DNA of 64,000 nucleotides, taken from positions 1 to 64,000 of the forward strand of contig CAZAZF010000004.1 of NCBI GenBank assembly GCA_964489555.1, given 5' to 3'. Shown here piece after piece: positions 25,296-35,464 of the stretch. Source of the DNA: JAAZGD01 sp964489555 (GTDB lineage: Bacteria > Bacillota > Clostridia > Peptostreptococcales > Anaerovoracaceae). The notes beneath the pieces are model-generated. The model made no database searches, was not told the origin of the DNA, and was given only the letters and a program-made list of their open reading frames with translations. Made by a program: the position numbers and the translations under genes. The first letter of the stretch is position 1. Each line of letters begins with the position of its first letter.

Positions 25296-26957
25296 TTAAC
25301 GAAGCACCGCCCCCTCCGATGCATCGGTTACCATTCTGGCATATCGAGCCAACCAGCCGGATTTTACACGAGGCTCTCTGATCACACAAGTTTCTCTTCG
25401 CTGTTCCATCTCCTCAGGGGAGATTCTAAGATTCAACTTAGCCTTTGGAATATCAATCTCGACGATATCTCCTTCCTGAATTAAGGCAATCTCTCCGCAC
25501 TGAGCCGCCTCCGGACTAACATGTCCGATGGAAGCTCCTCGGCTGGCTCCGCTAAAGCGACCGTCGGTAATGAGAGCCACAGATTTATCCAATCCCATTC
25601 CCGCCAACGCACTGGTAGGATTCAACATTTCTCGCATTCCCGGGCCCCCGCGAGGTCCTTCATAGCGAATTACCACCACATCACCAGGTCGAATTTTTTC
25701 AGCATAGATATCCTGAATGGCTTCCTCTTCTCCATCGTAAACTCGGGCAGGTCCGGAATGAACCAACATTTCTTCCGCCACCGCACTACGTTTTACCACA
25801 GCACCATTCTTGGCAATATTCCCCCACAAAATGGCAATGCCCCCGGTTTCGCTGTAAGGCGTTTCTACCGGTCGAATCACTTGAAAGTCTTTTACAGCAG
25901 CTCCTTCTAGGTTCTCCCTTATTGTTTTTCCCGTGACGGTTATTGCTTCTGAGTGCAAACAGCCCTTTTGATCTAGCAACTTCAACACGGCTTGTACACC
26001 TCCAGCCCTGTCTAGATCTTGCACATGATGATCTCCGGCAGGTGCCAGATGACAAAGATTTGGAACCTGGCTGCTGATTTTATTAAACATCTCCAGACCA
26101 ACAGCACAATCAGCTTCATTTGCAATGGCCAACAGGTGAAGGACGCTATTCGAAGAACAACCTAGCGCCATATCACAGGCTACTCCGTTTTCAATTGAAT
26201 TCTTGTTGATAATATCCCGAGGCTTGATATCCTTTTCAATTAATCCCATAATTGCTTTTCCCGCTTCTTTCGCCAATCGGATTCGCCCGTTGTATACCGC
26301 GGGAATAGTTCCATTCCCCGGGAGCGCAATGCCCAAAGCTTCACAAAGACAATTCATGCTATTGGCAGTATACATGCCGGCGCAAGAACCACATCCAGGG
26401 CAAACGCCCTGCTCAAATTCTTCCATCTTATCATCATCAATCAAGTTTGCCTTTCTCGCTCCAACAGCTTCGAATATTTTGGAAAGGCTCACCTCTTCTC
26501 CATCTACTATCCCCGCTAACATTGGCCCTCCGGAACATACAATAGCCGGAATATTAATTCGAACAGCCCCCATGACCATTCCCGGGACAATTTTATCGCA
26601 GCTAGGCATCATCACAATTCCATCAAGGCAATGGGACATCACCATGGTCTCTAAGCTGTCCGCAATCAATTCTCTACTTGGTAGACTATATCTCATTCCA
26701 CTGTGTCCCATAGCAATTCCGTCGCACACACCAATTGCCGGAATAAGTATTGGAGTGCCACCTGCCATACGAACTCCCGCTTTCACCGCCTCGGCCAGTT
26801 TGTCCAAATGCGAGTGTCCGGGCACGATTTCGCTATATGCTGAAATCACACCAACCAAGGGGCGCTCCAGTTCTTCTTTCGTATAACCCATAGCATAAAA
26901 CAAACTTCTTCCCGGTGCTCGTTCCAATCCCTTGGTTACCTGATCACTTCTTTTCAT
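25296..26957 (-). CDS. ilvD: Dihydroxy-acid dehydratase
   Basis: A 553-residue IlvD/Edd-family dehydratase that converts 2,3-dihydroxy acids to 2-oxo acids in valine and isoleucine synthesis. MPSCDKIVPGM and CPGCGSCAGMYTANSMNCL hold the Fe-S cysteines; LITDGRFSGASRGASIGHVSPEAA is the C-terminal signature (here shown only in part of the protein). It is the last gene of ilvBNCD, 9 bases after ilvC, with AGGAGG before the ATG. Confidence 0.97.
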   Translation of the reverse strand: MKRSDQVTKGLERAPGRSLFYAMGYTKEELERPLVGVISAYSEIVPGHSHLDKLAEAVKAGVRMAGGTPILIPAIGVCDGIAMGHSGMRYSLPSRELIADSLETMVMSHCLDGIVMMPSCDKIVPGMVMGAVRINIPAIVCSGGPMLAGIVDGEEVSLSKIFEAVGARKANLIDDDKMEEFEQGVCPGCGSCAGMYTANSMNCLCEALGIALPGNGTIPAVYNGRIRLAKEAGKAIMGLIEKDIKPRDIINKNSIENGVACDMALGCSSNSVLHLLAIANEADCAVGLEMFNKISSQVPNLCHLAPAGDHHVQDLDRAGGVQAVLKLLDQKGCLHSEAITVTGKTIRENLEGAAVKDFQVIRPVETPYSETGGIAILWGNIAKNGAVVKRSAVAEEMLVHSGPARVYDGEEEAIQDIYAEKIRPGDVVVIRYEGPRGGPGMREMLNPTSALAGMGLDKSVALITDGRFSGASRGASIGHVSPEAAQCGEIALIQEGDIVEIDIPKAKLNLRISPEEMEQRRETCVIREPRVKSGWLARYARMVTDASEGAVLR

Positions 26958-26966
26958 GATTTCCTC

Positions 26967-27962
26967 CTACTTTTTAAGCCAGGTCATCATGCTACGCAAG
27001 TCTTTCCCTACTATACAAGATAGATGCGCTGCTTCCTTTGCTCTCGAAGCCAAAAACCTGGCCTGGCCTCCTGCACTAAACTCTTGGTTGAAATCTGTCG
27101 CAAAAGTGCCATTTTGAATTTCCTGTAAGATTTTTTTCATTTCTTGTCGCGTGTCTTCCGTGATAATACGAGCTCCACTTCGATAATCTCCATATTCTGC
27201 GGTATTTGACACCGAATATCGCATCAAGTCAAATCCCCCGCTATTAATTAAATCCACAATCAACTTCATCTCATGGATACATTCAAAGTACGCCATTTCA
27301 GGAGAATACCCCGCCTCCACCAGCGTGTCAAACCCGGCTTTCATCAATTCCGTAACACCACCGCACAAAACGGCTTGTTCTCCGAACAAATCCGTTTCCG
27401 TCTCTTCTTTAAAGGTGGTTTCTAAAATTCCCGCACGACCGGCACCGATTCCGGAAGCATAGGCTAGCGCATAATCCTTGGCCTTTCCCGACTTGTCCTG
27501 GTAGACAGCGATAAGACTGGGGACACCTTTCCCTTCCAAATACTGGGTGCGAACGGTATGTCCCGGACCTTTGGGCGCTACCATAATCACATCAAGGTAA
27601 TCGGCCGGCTGTATTTGATGATAATGGATGTTAAACCCGTGGGCAAACATCAGCACATTTCCTTCTTTCATATGTTCCGCAATTTTTTTACGATATACTT
27701 TGGCAGCCACTTCGTCTGGAAGTAGCATCATAACCACATCTCCTGCTTTTGCGGCATCCTCCACTTCCATTACATTCAAGCCCGCTTCTTGGGCGGCTTT
27801 AAAAGAGGGGGACTCTTTACGCAACCCCACTACCACTTGAACGCCACTTTCTTTCAGGTTCAAGGCATGAGCATGGCCTTGGCTGCCATAACCCATTACC
27901 GCTACCGTTTTCCCGTCCAATAGACCCAGATTACAATCTGCGTCATAATACTTTTTGATCAT
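26967..27962 (-). CDS. ilvC: Ketol-acid reductoisomerase
   Basis: A 331-residue class I enzyme, NADPH-dependent by family. VMGYGSQGHAHALNLKESG is the Rossmann motif, followed by GLRKES at the cofactor-specificity loop; DLFGEQAVLCGGV and FECIHEMKLIVDLI supply the metal-binding acids. It turns acetolactate or acetohydroxybutyrate into the dihydroxy acid for IlvD. GGAGAG precedes the ATG. It lies 20 bases after ilvN. Confidence 0.97.
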   Translation of the reverse strand: MIKKYYDADCNLGLLDGKTVAVMGYGSQGHAHALNLKESGVQVVVGLRKESPSFKAAQEAGLNVMEVEDAAKAGDVVMMLLPDEVAAKVYRKKIAEHMKEGNVLMFAHGFNIHYHQIQPADYLDVIMVAPKGPGHTVRTQYLEGKGVPSLIAVYQDKSGKAKDYALAYASGIGAGRAGILETTFKEETETDLFGEQAVLCGGVTELMKAGFDTLVEAGYSPEMAYFECIHEMKLIVDLINSGGFDLMRYSVSNTAEYGDYRSGARIITEDTRQEMKKILQEIQNGTFATDFNQEFSAGGQARFLASRAKEAAHLSCIVGKDLRSMMTWLKK

Positions 27963-27982
27963 TTGTGCTCTCCTTTTCTTTT

Positions 27983-28492
27983 CTAGACTGATCTTTCGAT
28001 CCCCGTAACGCCGGTTCGGCTGACTTCAATGATATCGTAACAATCCATCATATTCATGAATCCATCTATTTTGGTAGGGGATCCTGTCAGCTCAATGACC
28101 ATGCTGTTTTTAGAAAGATCGATGATCTTTGCTCTATAAATATCGACGATTTCCCTTATGGAAGTCCTCGAATGTTTATCTGCTGCCACCTTCAAAAGCA
28201 AAAGCTCCCGGTATAATGTCTTATCCATATCCAATACGATGGTCTTTTGAACCACTTCCAATTTTTCTACCTGGGTAACAATCTGCCACAAAGCATTTTC
28301 ATCATCACAACTAACCACCAGAGTCACTCGTGTAACACCGGGAATGTTGGTTTCAGATGCAGACAGGGTGTTGATATTAAAATTCCTACGGCCGAACAAG
28401 CTGGTTATTCTTGCCATCACATTGGGTTGGTCGTCCACCAACATGGTGATAACTTGCTTTTCAACCGGTTTTGGCTTTGGTCGCTCTCTCAT
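27983..28492 (-). CDS. ilvN: Acetolactate synthase small (regulatory) subunit
   Basis: A 169-residue IlvH/IlvN subunit. An ACT domain begins ITMLVDDQPNVMARITSLFG and binds valine for feedback; the C-terminal ALS_ss_C domain (ELLLLKVAADKHSRTSIREI) follows. It activates IlvB. The start at 28492 follows AAAGGA by 8 bases. The frame stays open into the nearby poly-G tract, but that is an artefact of the low-complexity sequence, not extra protein. Confidence 0.93.
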   Translation of the reverse strand: MRERPKPKPVEKQVITMLVDDQPNVMARITSLFGRRNFNINTLSASETNIPGVTRVTLVVSCDDENALWQIVTQVEKLEVVQKTIVLDMDKTLYRELLLLKVAADKHSRTSIREIVDIYRAKIIDLSKNSMVIELTGSPTKIDGFMNMMDCYDIIEVSRTGVTGIERSV

Positions 28493-28540
28493 ATTGCACG
28501 TCCTTTCCATCCATGATAGAAGTCTTTTTCGTCTTCTTTG

Positions 28541-28697
<157 letters not shown>

Positions 28698-28706
28698 CTA
28701 ATCTCA

Positions 28707-30371
28707 TTAATCCAAAATCATATCCGCCACTGTACCCCCATTGGGGATCATTGGCAACACCTTCTGGCACCGATCAATGGCACAATCAATCCACACGGGA
28801 CCTTCTTCCTTTAACGCCTGTTGAAATGCATCTGTAAATTGTTGCATGGTTTCCACCCGGTAGCCCTTGGCACCAAATCCTTCCGCCACTTTAGCAAAAT
28901 CCGTTTGCCTTTCTGGCGTAGTTTGAGAAATTCGCCCTTCATAAAAACTGTTTTGCCACTGATATACCATGCCCAACACCCGATTGTCAAAAATAATGGT
29001 GATGATTGGCAAGCGATTGCTCACTGCAGTACACCCTTCATTCATATTCATGTGAAAAGAACCATCTCCCGTTAAGTGAATCACCCTTTTGTCCGGATTT
29101 CCCATCTGAGCACCAATAGAAGCTCCATAACCGTATCCCATGGTGCCCAATCCTCCGCTGGTCAAAAAGGCCCTGGTGTTATAATGCTTCAAATATTGAG
29201 CAGCCCACATTTGGTGTTGCCCAACATCGGTTACATAGATTGTTTCCTTATCCGTCATGTCGCATACGGCACCAATCAAATCGTCAGGACACAAATAGCA
29301 GTCTTCTCCTTTTGGTTGATGCAATTTCCCCCGCCATTTTCCAATCCGTTCCATCCAGTCTTCATGTGTTTTTTCTTCCAGTAACGGAAAAAGTCTTTCC
29401 AGAAATGCTTTCACATCACTAATAATGGCCTTGTCCACCACGACATTTTTATTGATTTCACTTCGGTCAATATCTATTTGCACTATTTGTGCATCCGGGG
29501 CAAATTTTTCCGGATTCAAAGCAACCCGGTCACTGAAACGGGTGCCCAATGCCAAAACCAAATCCGACTTGTCAATGCTCTTGTTGGCGGCAACGGAGCC
29601 ATGCATTCCCAGCATTCCAAGGTTTCGAGGGTTCTCGAACCCAACGATACCCGCCGCCATCATGGTATGGGTTACCGGCATGTCCGTTTTTGTAATGAGC
29701 TGTGCAATAACCTCCGAAGCTCCCGAGGCAGCAGCTCCTCCTCCCACATAAAGAACAGGCCGTTCTGCTCTATTAATCATATCCGCCACTTCCGCAACAA
29801 TGTCCTGGGGTAAATGATTGGGATGCTCCGGAACTTCCAAAGGACTTTTATTTTCATATTCATACAAAGCGGCAGTGGCATCTTTGGTAATATCCACTAG
29901 CACCGGCCCTTTTCGTCCCGTGTTGGCGATTCGAAAAGCGTCTCTCAAAGAATGCTCTAAATCCTCGATTTTATTAACCAGAAAATTGTGTTTGGTAATA
30001 GACATGGTAATTCCGGTGATATAAATTTCCTGAAAAGCATCCCTTCCAATCATAGCGGTAGGTACGTTTGCCGTAATGGCTACTAAAGGAACACTATCCA
30101 TATATGCTGTGGCAATTCCCGTAACCAAATTGGTGGCTCCCGGACCACTCGTTGCAAAAACCACTCCTGTTTTCCCCGTAGATCGGGCGTAACCATCGGC
30201 AGCGTGGGTGGCTCCTTGTTCGTGCGCCGTTAGCACATGCTTGATTTTGTCTTGATATTTATACAAGGCATCATAAGTGAATAAGGCAGCTCCTCCAGGA
30301 TATCCAAAAACAGTATCTACACCATGGTCAAGCAGTACCTCCATCACGATTTCCGCTCCAGTCTTCTTCAT
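28707..30371 (-). CDS. ilvB: Acetolactate synthase large (catalytic) subunit
   Basis: A 554-residue thiamine-diphosphate enzyme. The N-terminal Glu region FGYPGGAALFTYDAL, the central FAD domain (LALGTRFSDRVALNPEKFAP) and the ThDP motif GDGSFHMNMNEGCTAV are intact. It condenses pyruvate with pyruvate or 2-oxobutyrate, the first common step for branched-chain amino acids. GGGG and GGAAGG lie before the ATG. It is the first gene of the ilvBNCD operon, driven by a sigma-A promoter with a leader of only about 30 bases, so no T-box precedes it. Confidence 0.97.
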   Translation of the reverse strand: MKKTGAEIVMEVLLDHGVDTVFGYPGGAALFTYDALYKYQDKIKHVLTAHEQGATHAADGYARSTGKTGVVFATSGPGATNLVTGIATAYMDSVPLVAITANVPTAMIGRDAFQEIYITGITMSITKHNFLVNKIEDLEHSLRDAFRIANTGRKGPVLVDITKDATAALYEYENKSPLEVPEHPNHLPQDIVAEVADMINRAERPVLYVGGGAAASGASEVIAQLITKTDMPVTHTMMAAGIVGFENPRNLGMLGMHGSVAANKSIDKSDLVLALGTRFSDRVALNPEKFAPDAQIVQIDIDRSEINKNVVVDKAIISDVKAFLERLFPLLEEKTHEDWMERIGKWRGKLHQPKGEDCYLCPDDLIGAVCDMTDKETIYVTDVGQHQMWAAQYLKHYNTRAFLTSGGLGTMGYGYGASIGAQMGNPDKRVIHLTGDGSFHMNMNEGCTAVSNRLPIITIIFDNRVLGMVYQWQNSFYEGRISQTTPERQTDFAKVAEGFGAKGYRVETMQQFTDAFQQALKEEGPVWIDCAIDRCQKVLPMIPNGGTVADMILD

Positions 30372-30406
30372 CCTTCCACATCCCCTTTCTACGCGACATA
30401 CTACTT

Positions 30407-30434
30407 ATTATATATGTAGCACGAAGAAAGTCAA
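30407..30434 (-). promoter_or_regulatory. Sigma-A promoter of the ilvBNCD operon
   Basis: Minus-strand TTGACT (30434-30429), a 16-base spacer and a perfect TATAAT (30412-30407), ending 36 bases from the ilvB ATG. Confidence 0.85.
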
Positions 30435-30482
30435 TATTTTTTGTGTTTTTGCACAAATTTTTAAACAATTTTTATCTTAGCA

Positions 30483-30513
30483 AAACAAGAAAGCGGTGGA
30501 TAAAATCCACCGC
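30483..30513 (-). terminator. Terminator of the EF-G-like gene
   Basis: A perfect 9-base stem GCGGTGGAT/ATCCACCGC (30493-30501 with 30505-30513) with a 3-base loop, followed on the minus strand by a broken T run. It lies 34 bases after the stop. Confidence 0.82.
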
Positions 30514-30546
30514 CCATCCGTTCTATTATAGGCTCTATGCATGTTC

Positions 30547-32490
30547 TTATTGGCCTTCTTCCTCTGCTTTGTAGTCTGCGATAATTTTCTCCGTCAAATG
30601 AGCCGGAACCTCTTCGTATCTCTCAAACCTCATAATGAAGGTCCCTCGAGCCTGGGTCATGGACCGCAGTGTGACAGAGTAGTCAAACATTTCCGCTTGA
30701 GGGGCCTCTGCCATCAACTTTTGCCCTCCCCCAATCTGAGGTTCCATTCCCAAAATCTTCCCTCTTCGTTTATTCATGTCCCCCATTACATCACCCATAT
30801 ATTCATCAGGAACCAAAACTTCAACATACATCACCGGCTCCAAAAGACAAGGCTTTGCTTCGACAATGCCCTTCTTGAAAGCCAGGGCCGCTGCGATTTT
30901 AAAGGCCATTTCATTGGAGTCCACATCATGGTAAGAGCCATCATATAGCACCGCTTTTACATTCACTACCTTGCAGCCTGCCAAGGGGCCTTTGTCCAAA
31001 CATTCTCGAATTCCCTTTTCCACAGCCGGCACATAGTTTTTGGGCACAGAACCGCCGAAGAGTTCTTCTGCAAATTCAAATTCTTCCTGAGAAGGAGAAA
31101 ACTTAATATGAACATCTCCATATTGCCCGGCTCCACCGGATTGTTTTTTATGCTTTCCTTGTACGTCCGATGTGCCTTTAATGGTTTCGCGGTAAGCAAT
31201 CCTCTGTGGAATCACTTGCACCTCCACCCCAAATTTATCCTTGAGTTTACTGGTAATCACATTGAGTTGTTGTTCACCCTGACCCCCCAACAAAGTTTGG
31301 CGGGTTTCTAGATTTCTTTCCAAAACAAAAGAAGGATCTTCTTCCATCAGCTTGCTTAACCCAGACGCCACTTTCTCCTCCTCACCCTTTGTTTTGGGCT
31401 CTACTGCCATATACAGAGAAGGTTGCGGAAAATCGATGGGAGGCAAGGCCACTAAACTTGCTTTTTCCGCCAGAGTATCCCCGGTTTGTGTGTGCTGCAG
31501 CTTGGCGGCAGCAACGATATCTCCTGCCATGACTTCCCCAGCTTCCCCCTGATTTTTTCCCCGAAGGAAAAATAACGAACCCAGCTTTTCAACTTTTTCT
31601 ACTCTGGCATTGTAAAGCTCCATTCCCTGATGAAGCTTGCCGGAAACCACTTTAATCAAATTGATCTTGCCTAGGAAGGGATCTGCTATGGTCTTAAAAA
31701 CAAAGCCTACAGGTTTCCCCGAAGAATCACAAGGTATTTCAACCTCTTCGTCTCTGTCGGTTTTCCCCACATAAGGAGCATGGTCCGTGGGTTTGGAAAC
31801 AAATTTTATCACACTGTCCAAAACCTCTTTGATTCCTTCTCCTTTGTGAGCCGAAGTCACCATAACAGGAGCGATATTTCCAGATTGAATGCCCTTTAAT
31901 AGCCCTTGATTGAATTCCGTTTCTGTGAACTCTTCCCCTCCGAAAAACTTGTCCAACAAGGCTTCATCTGACTCCGCAATGGCCTCATTCAAAGCATCCT
32001 TGTCTTCTAATGTCACAACGGAAGTCCCAAATTTAGATTTCAGATCTTCAATCACCTGAGGCACATCTACATTTTCTTTGTCGGTCTTGGTGATTACAAA
32101 AATTCTTGGAACATTATATTTCTTGCAAATATTCCATGATTTCTCTGTTCCCACTTGTATTCCAGAGGAAGCATCTACCATAATCAAGGCCGCTTCAACA
32201 GCTCGTAACGCGGAATGTACTTCTCCTACAAAATCGAAAAATCCCGGAGTGTCGATGAAATTTATTTTTACTTTACTGTATTCTACCGGAACAATTGACG
32301 CTCCGATGGAATATCCTTTCTCGATTTCCATCTTGTCATAATCGGATACCGTATTTCCGTCTTCCACTCGACCCAATCGGTTCACTACTCCCGTAGCGAG
32401 AAGTGCGGCTTCGAGGAAGACTGTTTTTCCACAGCTACCATGCCCCAGCAAGGCGACATTTCTTATCGATTCGCTATTATAGCCTTTCAT
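30547..32490 (-). CDS. EF-G-like translational GTPase (FusA2 type)
   Basis: A 647-residue protein with the full EF-G domain order. The P loop is GHGSCGKT, switch II is FIDTPGFFDF, and ITKTDKEN is the G4 motif; domains II to V follow to the C-terminus. It is shorter than the main EF-G (about 690) and belongs to the EF-G-like family found beside the canonical one, whose roles include ribosome recycling or stress. The ATG at 32490 follows GGGAGG by 7 bases. It is a single-gene unit with its own promoter and terminator. Confidence 0.9.
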   Translation of the reverse strand: MKGYNSESIRNVALLGHGSCGKTVFLEAALLATGVVNRLGRVEDGNTVSDYDKMEIEKGYSIGASIVPVEYSKVKINFIDTPGFFDFVGEVHSALRAVEAALIMVDASSGIQVGTEKSWNICKKYNVPRIFVITKTDKENVDVPQVIEDLKSKFGTSVVTLEDKDALNEAIAESDEALLDKFFGGEEFTETEFNQGLLKGIQSGNIAPVMVTSAHKGEGIKEVLDSVIKFVSKPTDHAPYVGKTDRDEEVEIPCDSSGKPVGFVFKTIADPFLGKINLIKVVSGKLHQGMELYNARVEKVEKLGSLFFLRGKNQGEAGEVMAGDIVAAAKLQHTQTGDTLAEKASLVALPPIDFPQPSLYMAVEPKTKGEEEKVASGLSKLMEEDPSFVLERNLETRQTLLGGQGEQQLNVITSKLKDKFGVEVQVIPQRIAYRETIKGTSDVQGKHKKQSGGAGQYGDVHIKFSPSQEEFEFAEELFGGSVPKNYVPAVEKGIRECLDKGPLAGCKVVNVKAVLYDGSYHDVDSNEMAFKIAAALAFKKGIVEAKPCLLEPVMYVEVLVPDEYMGDVMGDMNKRRGKILGMEPQIGGGQKLMAEAPQAEMFDYSVTLRSMTQARGTFIMRFERYEEVPAHLTEKIIADYKAEEEGQ

Positions 32491-32538
32491 AGTAAGACCT
32501 CCCAAAAATATTTTGTATCACGGCACACAGTGCAATCT

Positions 32539-32567
32539 ATTATAACATTGGCTCTCTGCCTTGGCAA
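32539..32567 (-). promoter_or_regulatory. Sigma-A promoter of the EF-G-like gene
   Basis: Minus-strand TTGCCA (32567-32562), a 17-base spacer and a perfect TATAAT (32544-32539), 48 bases before the ATG. Confidence 0.85.
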
Positions 32568-32631
32568 CGGATTATTCGTATTGGTTATTCGTATTAGCCA
32601 TTGAATTTCAACTTCCGGAAGAAACTTCCAC

Positions 32632-32680
32632 CTGAAAATAACCACGCCCCGAGTGGGGTTTCCACTACGTCGGCGTGGTT
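32632..32680 (-). terminator. Terminator of the 12-gene sigma-54 operon
   Basis: A stem AACCACGCC/GGCGTGGTT (32640-32648 with 32672-32680) plus an inner AGTGG/CCACT pairing, followed on the minus strand by TTATTTTC. It lies 76 bases after the crotonase gene, the last in the operon. Confidence 0.8.
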
Positions 32681-32755
32681 TGCATATTTGCGCCATTCCT
32701 TTTATAACAACCTGAAATGCATTCATAATACCCACATTTCTAAAAATTTACCGGG

Positions 32756-33535
32756 CTATTTATTCCTAAATAAGGCCTCTCTTTTTTCTAAAAATGCGTT
32801 CATGCCTTCCTTCTGATCTTCCGTCGCAAAAAGTAGACTGCCTATAGCTTTCTCATACATGAGCGCGGACTTGAAATCGCTACTCATGCCCGTATTAATA
32901 GCATCTTTAGCCAAAGCAATGGCAACCGGGCCCTTGTTAATAATCTCTTTCGCCACAGCACACGCCACTTCCATCAATTCACTTCCATCAACCACTTCTT
33001 GAACCAAACCAATTCGGTATGCTTCCGTTGAATCAATAAAATTCCCCGTAAATATCATTTTCATTGCATTCCCTTTTCCAATAAGTCGAGGCAAGCGTTG
33101 AGTTCCTCCATAGCAGGGAATAATACCAAGGTTGACTTCCGGTTGACCAAACTTTGCCTCTTTGCTGGCAATTCTAATGTCACATGCCATGGCCAACTCA
33201 CAGCCTCCTCCCAAAGCAAACCCATTGATTGCAGCTATTACAGGTATCTTTAAACTTTCAAGTCCATCAAAACAGCGGTGAGCAACCACCATTCTTTCAT
33301 AAGCTTGCATAACATCCATCTTGGACATTTCATTGATGTCGGCACCCGCTACAAACGCTCTCCCTTCGCCCGTAAAAATCAGTGCTCTGACTTCTTTTTC
33401 CTCTGCTATGGAACTTATCAAGTCCCACAACTCTACAAAAACATCTTGGCTGAGCGCATTCATCTTCGCAGGCTGTGTGAAGGTAACAATTCCGATCTTG
33501 TCTTCCACACGATAACTTAGCTTGGTATAGGTCAT
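32756..33535 (-). CDS. Enoyl-CoA hydratase (crotonase family)
   Basis: A 259-residue crotonase. FVAGADINEM and NGFALGGGCELAMACDI form the oxyanion hole, with the first catalytic Glu in GGGCE; KFGQPEVNLGIIPCYGGTQRL holds the second. It hydrates a 2-enoyl-CoA, for example crotonyl-CoA or acryloyl-CoA. It is the last gene of the operon, after etfA. AAAGGAGG precedes the ATG. Confidence 0.93.
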   Translation of the reverse strand: MTYTKLSYRVEDKIGIVTFTQPAKMNALSQDVFVELWDLISSIAEEKEVRALIFTGEGRAFVAGADINEMSKMDVMQAYERMVVAHRCFDGLESLKIPVIAAINGFALGGGCELAMACDIRIASKEAKFGQPEVNLGIIPCYGGTQRLPRLIGKGNAMKMIFTGNFIDSTEAYRIGLVQEVVDGSELMEVACAVAKEIINKGPVAIALAKDAINTGMSSDFKSALMYEKAIGSLLFATEDQKEGMNAFLEKREALFRNK

Positions 33536-33578
33536 GATGTCCTCCTTTTATCTTCTCCCGCCATCTTAAATCAATCAG

Positions 33579-34622
33579 CTAGCAGCGGTTGAGTTCCTTA
33601 TATCTTTTCAGGCCCTCAATCAGTTTTGGTATAATAATCTTTAAATCGCCGACAATCCCTAAATCTGCCACATCGAATATAGCGGCTGTTTCATTCTTAT
33701 TGATTGCAATCACATAATCAGAGTCTTCCATTCCCGCCACATGCTGAATTGCACCAGAAATGCCACAGGCCATATATAAGCTTGGTCGAACTGTTTTGCC
33801 TGTTTGTCCCACTTGGCGATCCCTGTCAATCCATCCTGCATCCACGTTCGCCCTAGATGAAGAAATATCCGCCTCAAGTAGCTCTGCTAATTCCTTCAGC
33901 ATGGAAAACGCTTCCGGAGAACCAATTCCTCTTCCGCCAGAGATGAGTGCTTTCGCCTCAATGATATCCGTCTTCTGAACCTTGCACTTTACAACCTCAC
34001 GAATCACAACATTCATATCCTCCTTTTTCAAGGTCGATTTGAACTCTTCTTTGGTGCCTTCCGGGGTTGCTCCACACTCAGCTATTATATCTTCCCTTTT
34101 CATGACTCCCGGCCGAACCGTAGCCATTTGTGGCCGCTTCTCTTTGCACAGTATCGTAGCCATAATATTGCCTCCAAAGGCGGGTCGAGTCATGTATAGT
34201 AATTTTTCCGGTTCTGTTTCTTGGTTGGGGCTCCAATCAAGGATTTCCAGCTTTGTGCAGTCTGCTGTTAAGCCGGTGTGAATCCTTGCCGCCACTCTTG
34301 GCGCCAAATCCCTGCCGATGGAAGTGGCACCAAACAGAACAATATTAGGATCTTTCGCCAATAGAATCTCGCTGACCACTTTTGTATAGGGTTCTGTAGT
34401 ATATTCCTTCAACAGTTCATCCTCTACATAAATAACTCCGTCTGCTCCTGCCCGGTAAAAGTCTCCCAAATCCTCAGCCACTCCCTTTGCTCCTGCAAGG
34501 ATTGCATACACTTTTTCTCCAGTAACCATGGAAAGTCTTTTGGCCTCGCTAATCAACTCAAACGACACCTTTTGAATAACAGCATCTCTTTGCTCCGCAA
34601 CTACATATATGTCCTTACTCAT
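33579..34622 (-). CDS. etfA: Electron transfer flavoprotein alpha subunit
   Basis: A 347-residue EtfA. The N-terminal domain has GADGVIYVEDELL and FGATSIGRDLAPRVAARI; the C-terminal FAD domain has ISGGRGIGSPEAF, VGQTGKTVRPSLYMACGISGAI and INKNETAAIFDVADLGIVGD. With EtfB it takes electrons from the acyl-CoA dehydrogenase in the operon. Clostridial Bcd-EtfBA complexes can bifurcate electrons to ferredoxin, but I cannot prove that here. GGGAGG precedes the ATG. Confidence 0.95.
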   Translation of the reverse strand: MSKDIYVVAEQRDAVIQKVSFELISEAKRLSMVTGEKVYAILAGAKGVAEDLGDFYRAGADGVIYVEDELLKEYTTEPYTKVVSEILLAKDPNIVLFGATSIGRDLAPRVAARIHTGLTADCTKLEILDWSPNQETEPEKLLYMTRPAFGGNIMATILCKEKRPQMATVRPGVMKREDIIAECGATPEGTKEEFKSTLKKEDMNVVIREVVKCKVQKTDIIEAKALISGGRGIGSPEAFSMLKELAELLEADISSSRANVDAGWIDRDRQVGQTGKTVRPSLYMACGISGAIQHVAGMEDSDYVIAINKNETAAIFDVADLGIVGDLKIIIPKLIEGLKRYKELNRC

Positions 34623-34646
34623 AAATATTTCCTCCCAATATCTACC

Positions 34647-35438
34647 CTACACTAAATGCCTCTCCTGAAGAGCGTTGATAATGGCATCAACAGCCTCATC
34701 AGGACTTAACTCAGTTAATTTTGTTCCTGCACCTTTTGCCTGCTTTGTAAAAGACTTGTACACATTTGTAGGGGAACCTTTTAACCCTATGGTCGCTATA
34801 TCCAAATCATCTTTAAGCATCTCATAATCCATTACTTCGATTTCTTGTCTGTAAGCTTCCACGATCCCTTTTACTGTCATATAGCGAGGCTCTCCCAATT
34901 CTGTAAGTGCAGTCAATAGGCAAGGCATCTTCACTTCAATCATGTGATATCGGTCTTCATACTGTCTTTGTACCAATAGTGTACTTTCATTCAACACTTC
35001 TACGCCTTCCACATAGGATACCTGAGGAATGCCTAAGTTTTCTGCAATTTGCGGGCCTACCTGTGCCGTATCACCATCAATTGCCTGCCTTCCTGTAATA
35101 ACCAAATCATAGCCTATTTTTCTTAAGGCTGCAGCTATTATCTTGGCCGTGGCATAGGTGTCAGATCCGCCAAATTCTCTTGCAGATACCAACATTGCTT
35201 TGTCGCAACCCATAGCCAGCGCCTCTCTCAATGCTACATCCGCCTGTTTCGGGCCCATGCAAACTACCACCACTTCACCACCGACTTGCTCTTTTAATTT
35301 GAGCGCCGCTTCAATTCCGGATTTGTCATCGTGATTGATGATGCTTGGAACTCCCTCTCTAATCAAAGTATTCGTAACCGGATCAAGCTTTACTTCATTT
35401 GTATCTGGAACCTGTTTTATACATACTACTATCTTCAT
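34647..35438 (-). CDS. etfB: Electron transfer flavoprotein beta subunit
   Basis: A 263-residue EtfB. KIVVCIKQVPDTNEVKLDP is the N-terminus, ITGRQAIDGDTAQVGPQIAE the nucleotide loop and CLLTALTELGEPRYMTVKGI the conserved C-terminal segment. It forms the Etf dimer with EtfA 24 bases downstream and follows the acyl-CoA dehydrogenase by 26 bases. The bcd-etfB-etfA order is typical of Clostridia. Confidence 0.95.
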   Translation of the reverse strand: MKIVVCIKQVPDTNEVKLDPVTNTLIREGVPSIINHDDKSGIEAALKLKEQVGGEVVVVCMGPKQADVALREALAMGCDKAMLVSAREFGGSDTYATAKIIAAALRKIGYDLVITGRQAIDGDTAQVGPQIAENLGIPQVSYVEGVEVLNESTLLVQRQYEDRYHMIEVKMPCLLTALTELGEPRYMTVKGIVEAYRQEIEVMDYEMLKDDLDIATIGLKGSPTNVYKSFTKQAKGAGTKLTELSPDEAVDAIINALQERHLV

Positions 35439-35464
35439 TCTACCTACTCCTTTCGCACCACTTG

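Noticed and set aside
30371..30440. T-box or leader-peptide attenuation of ilvB
   Set aside because: The promoter leaves a leader of only about 30 bases.
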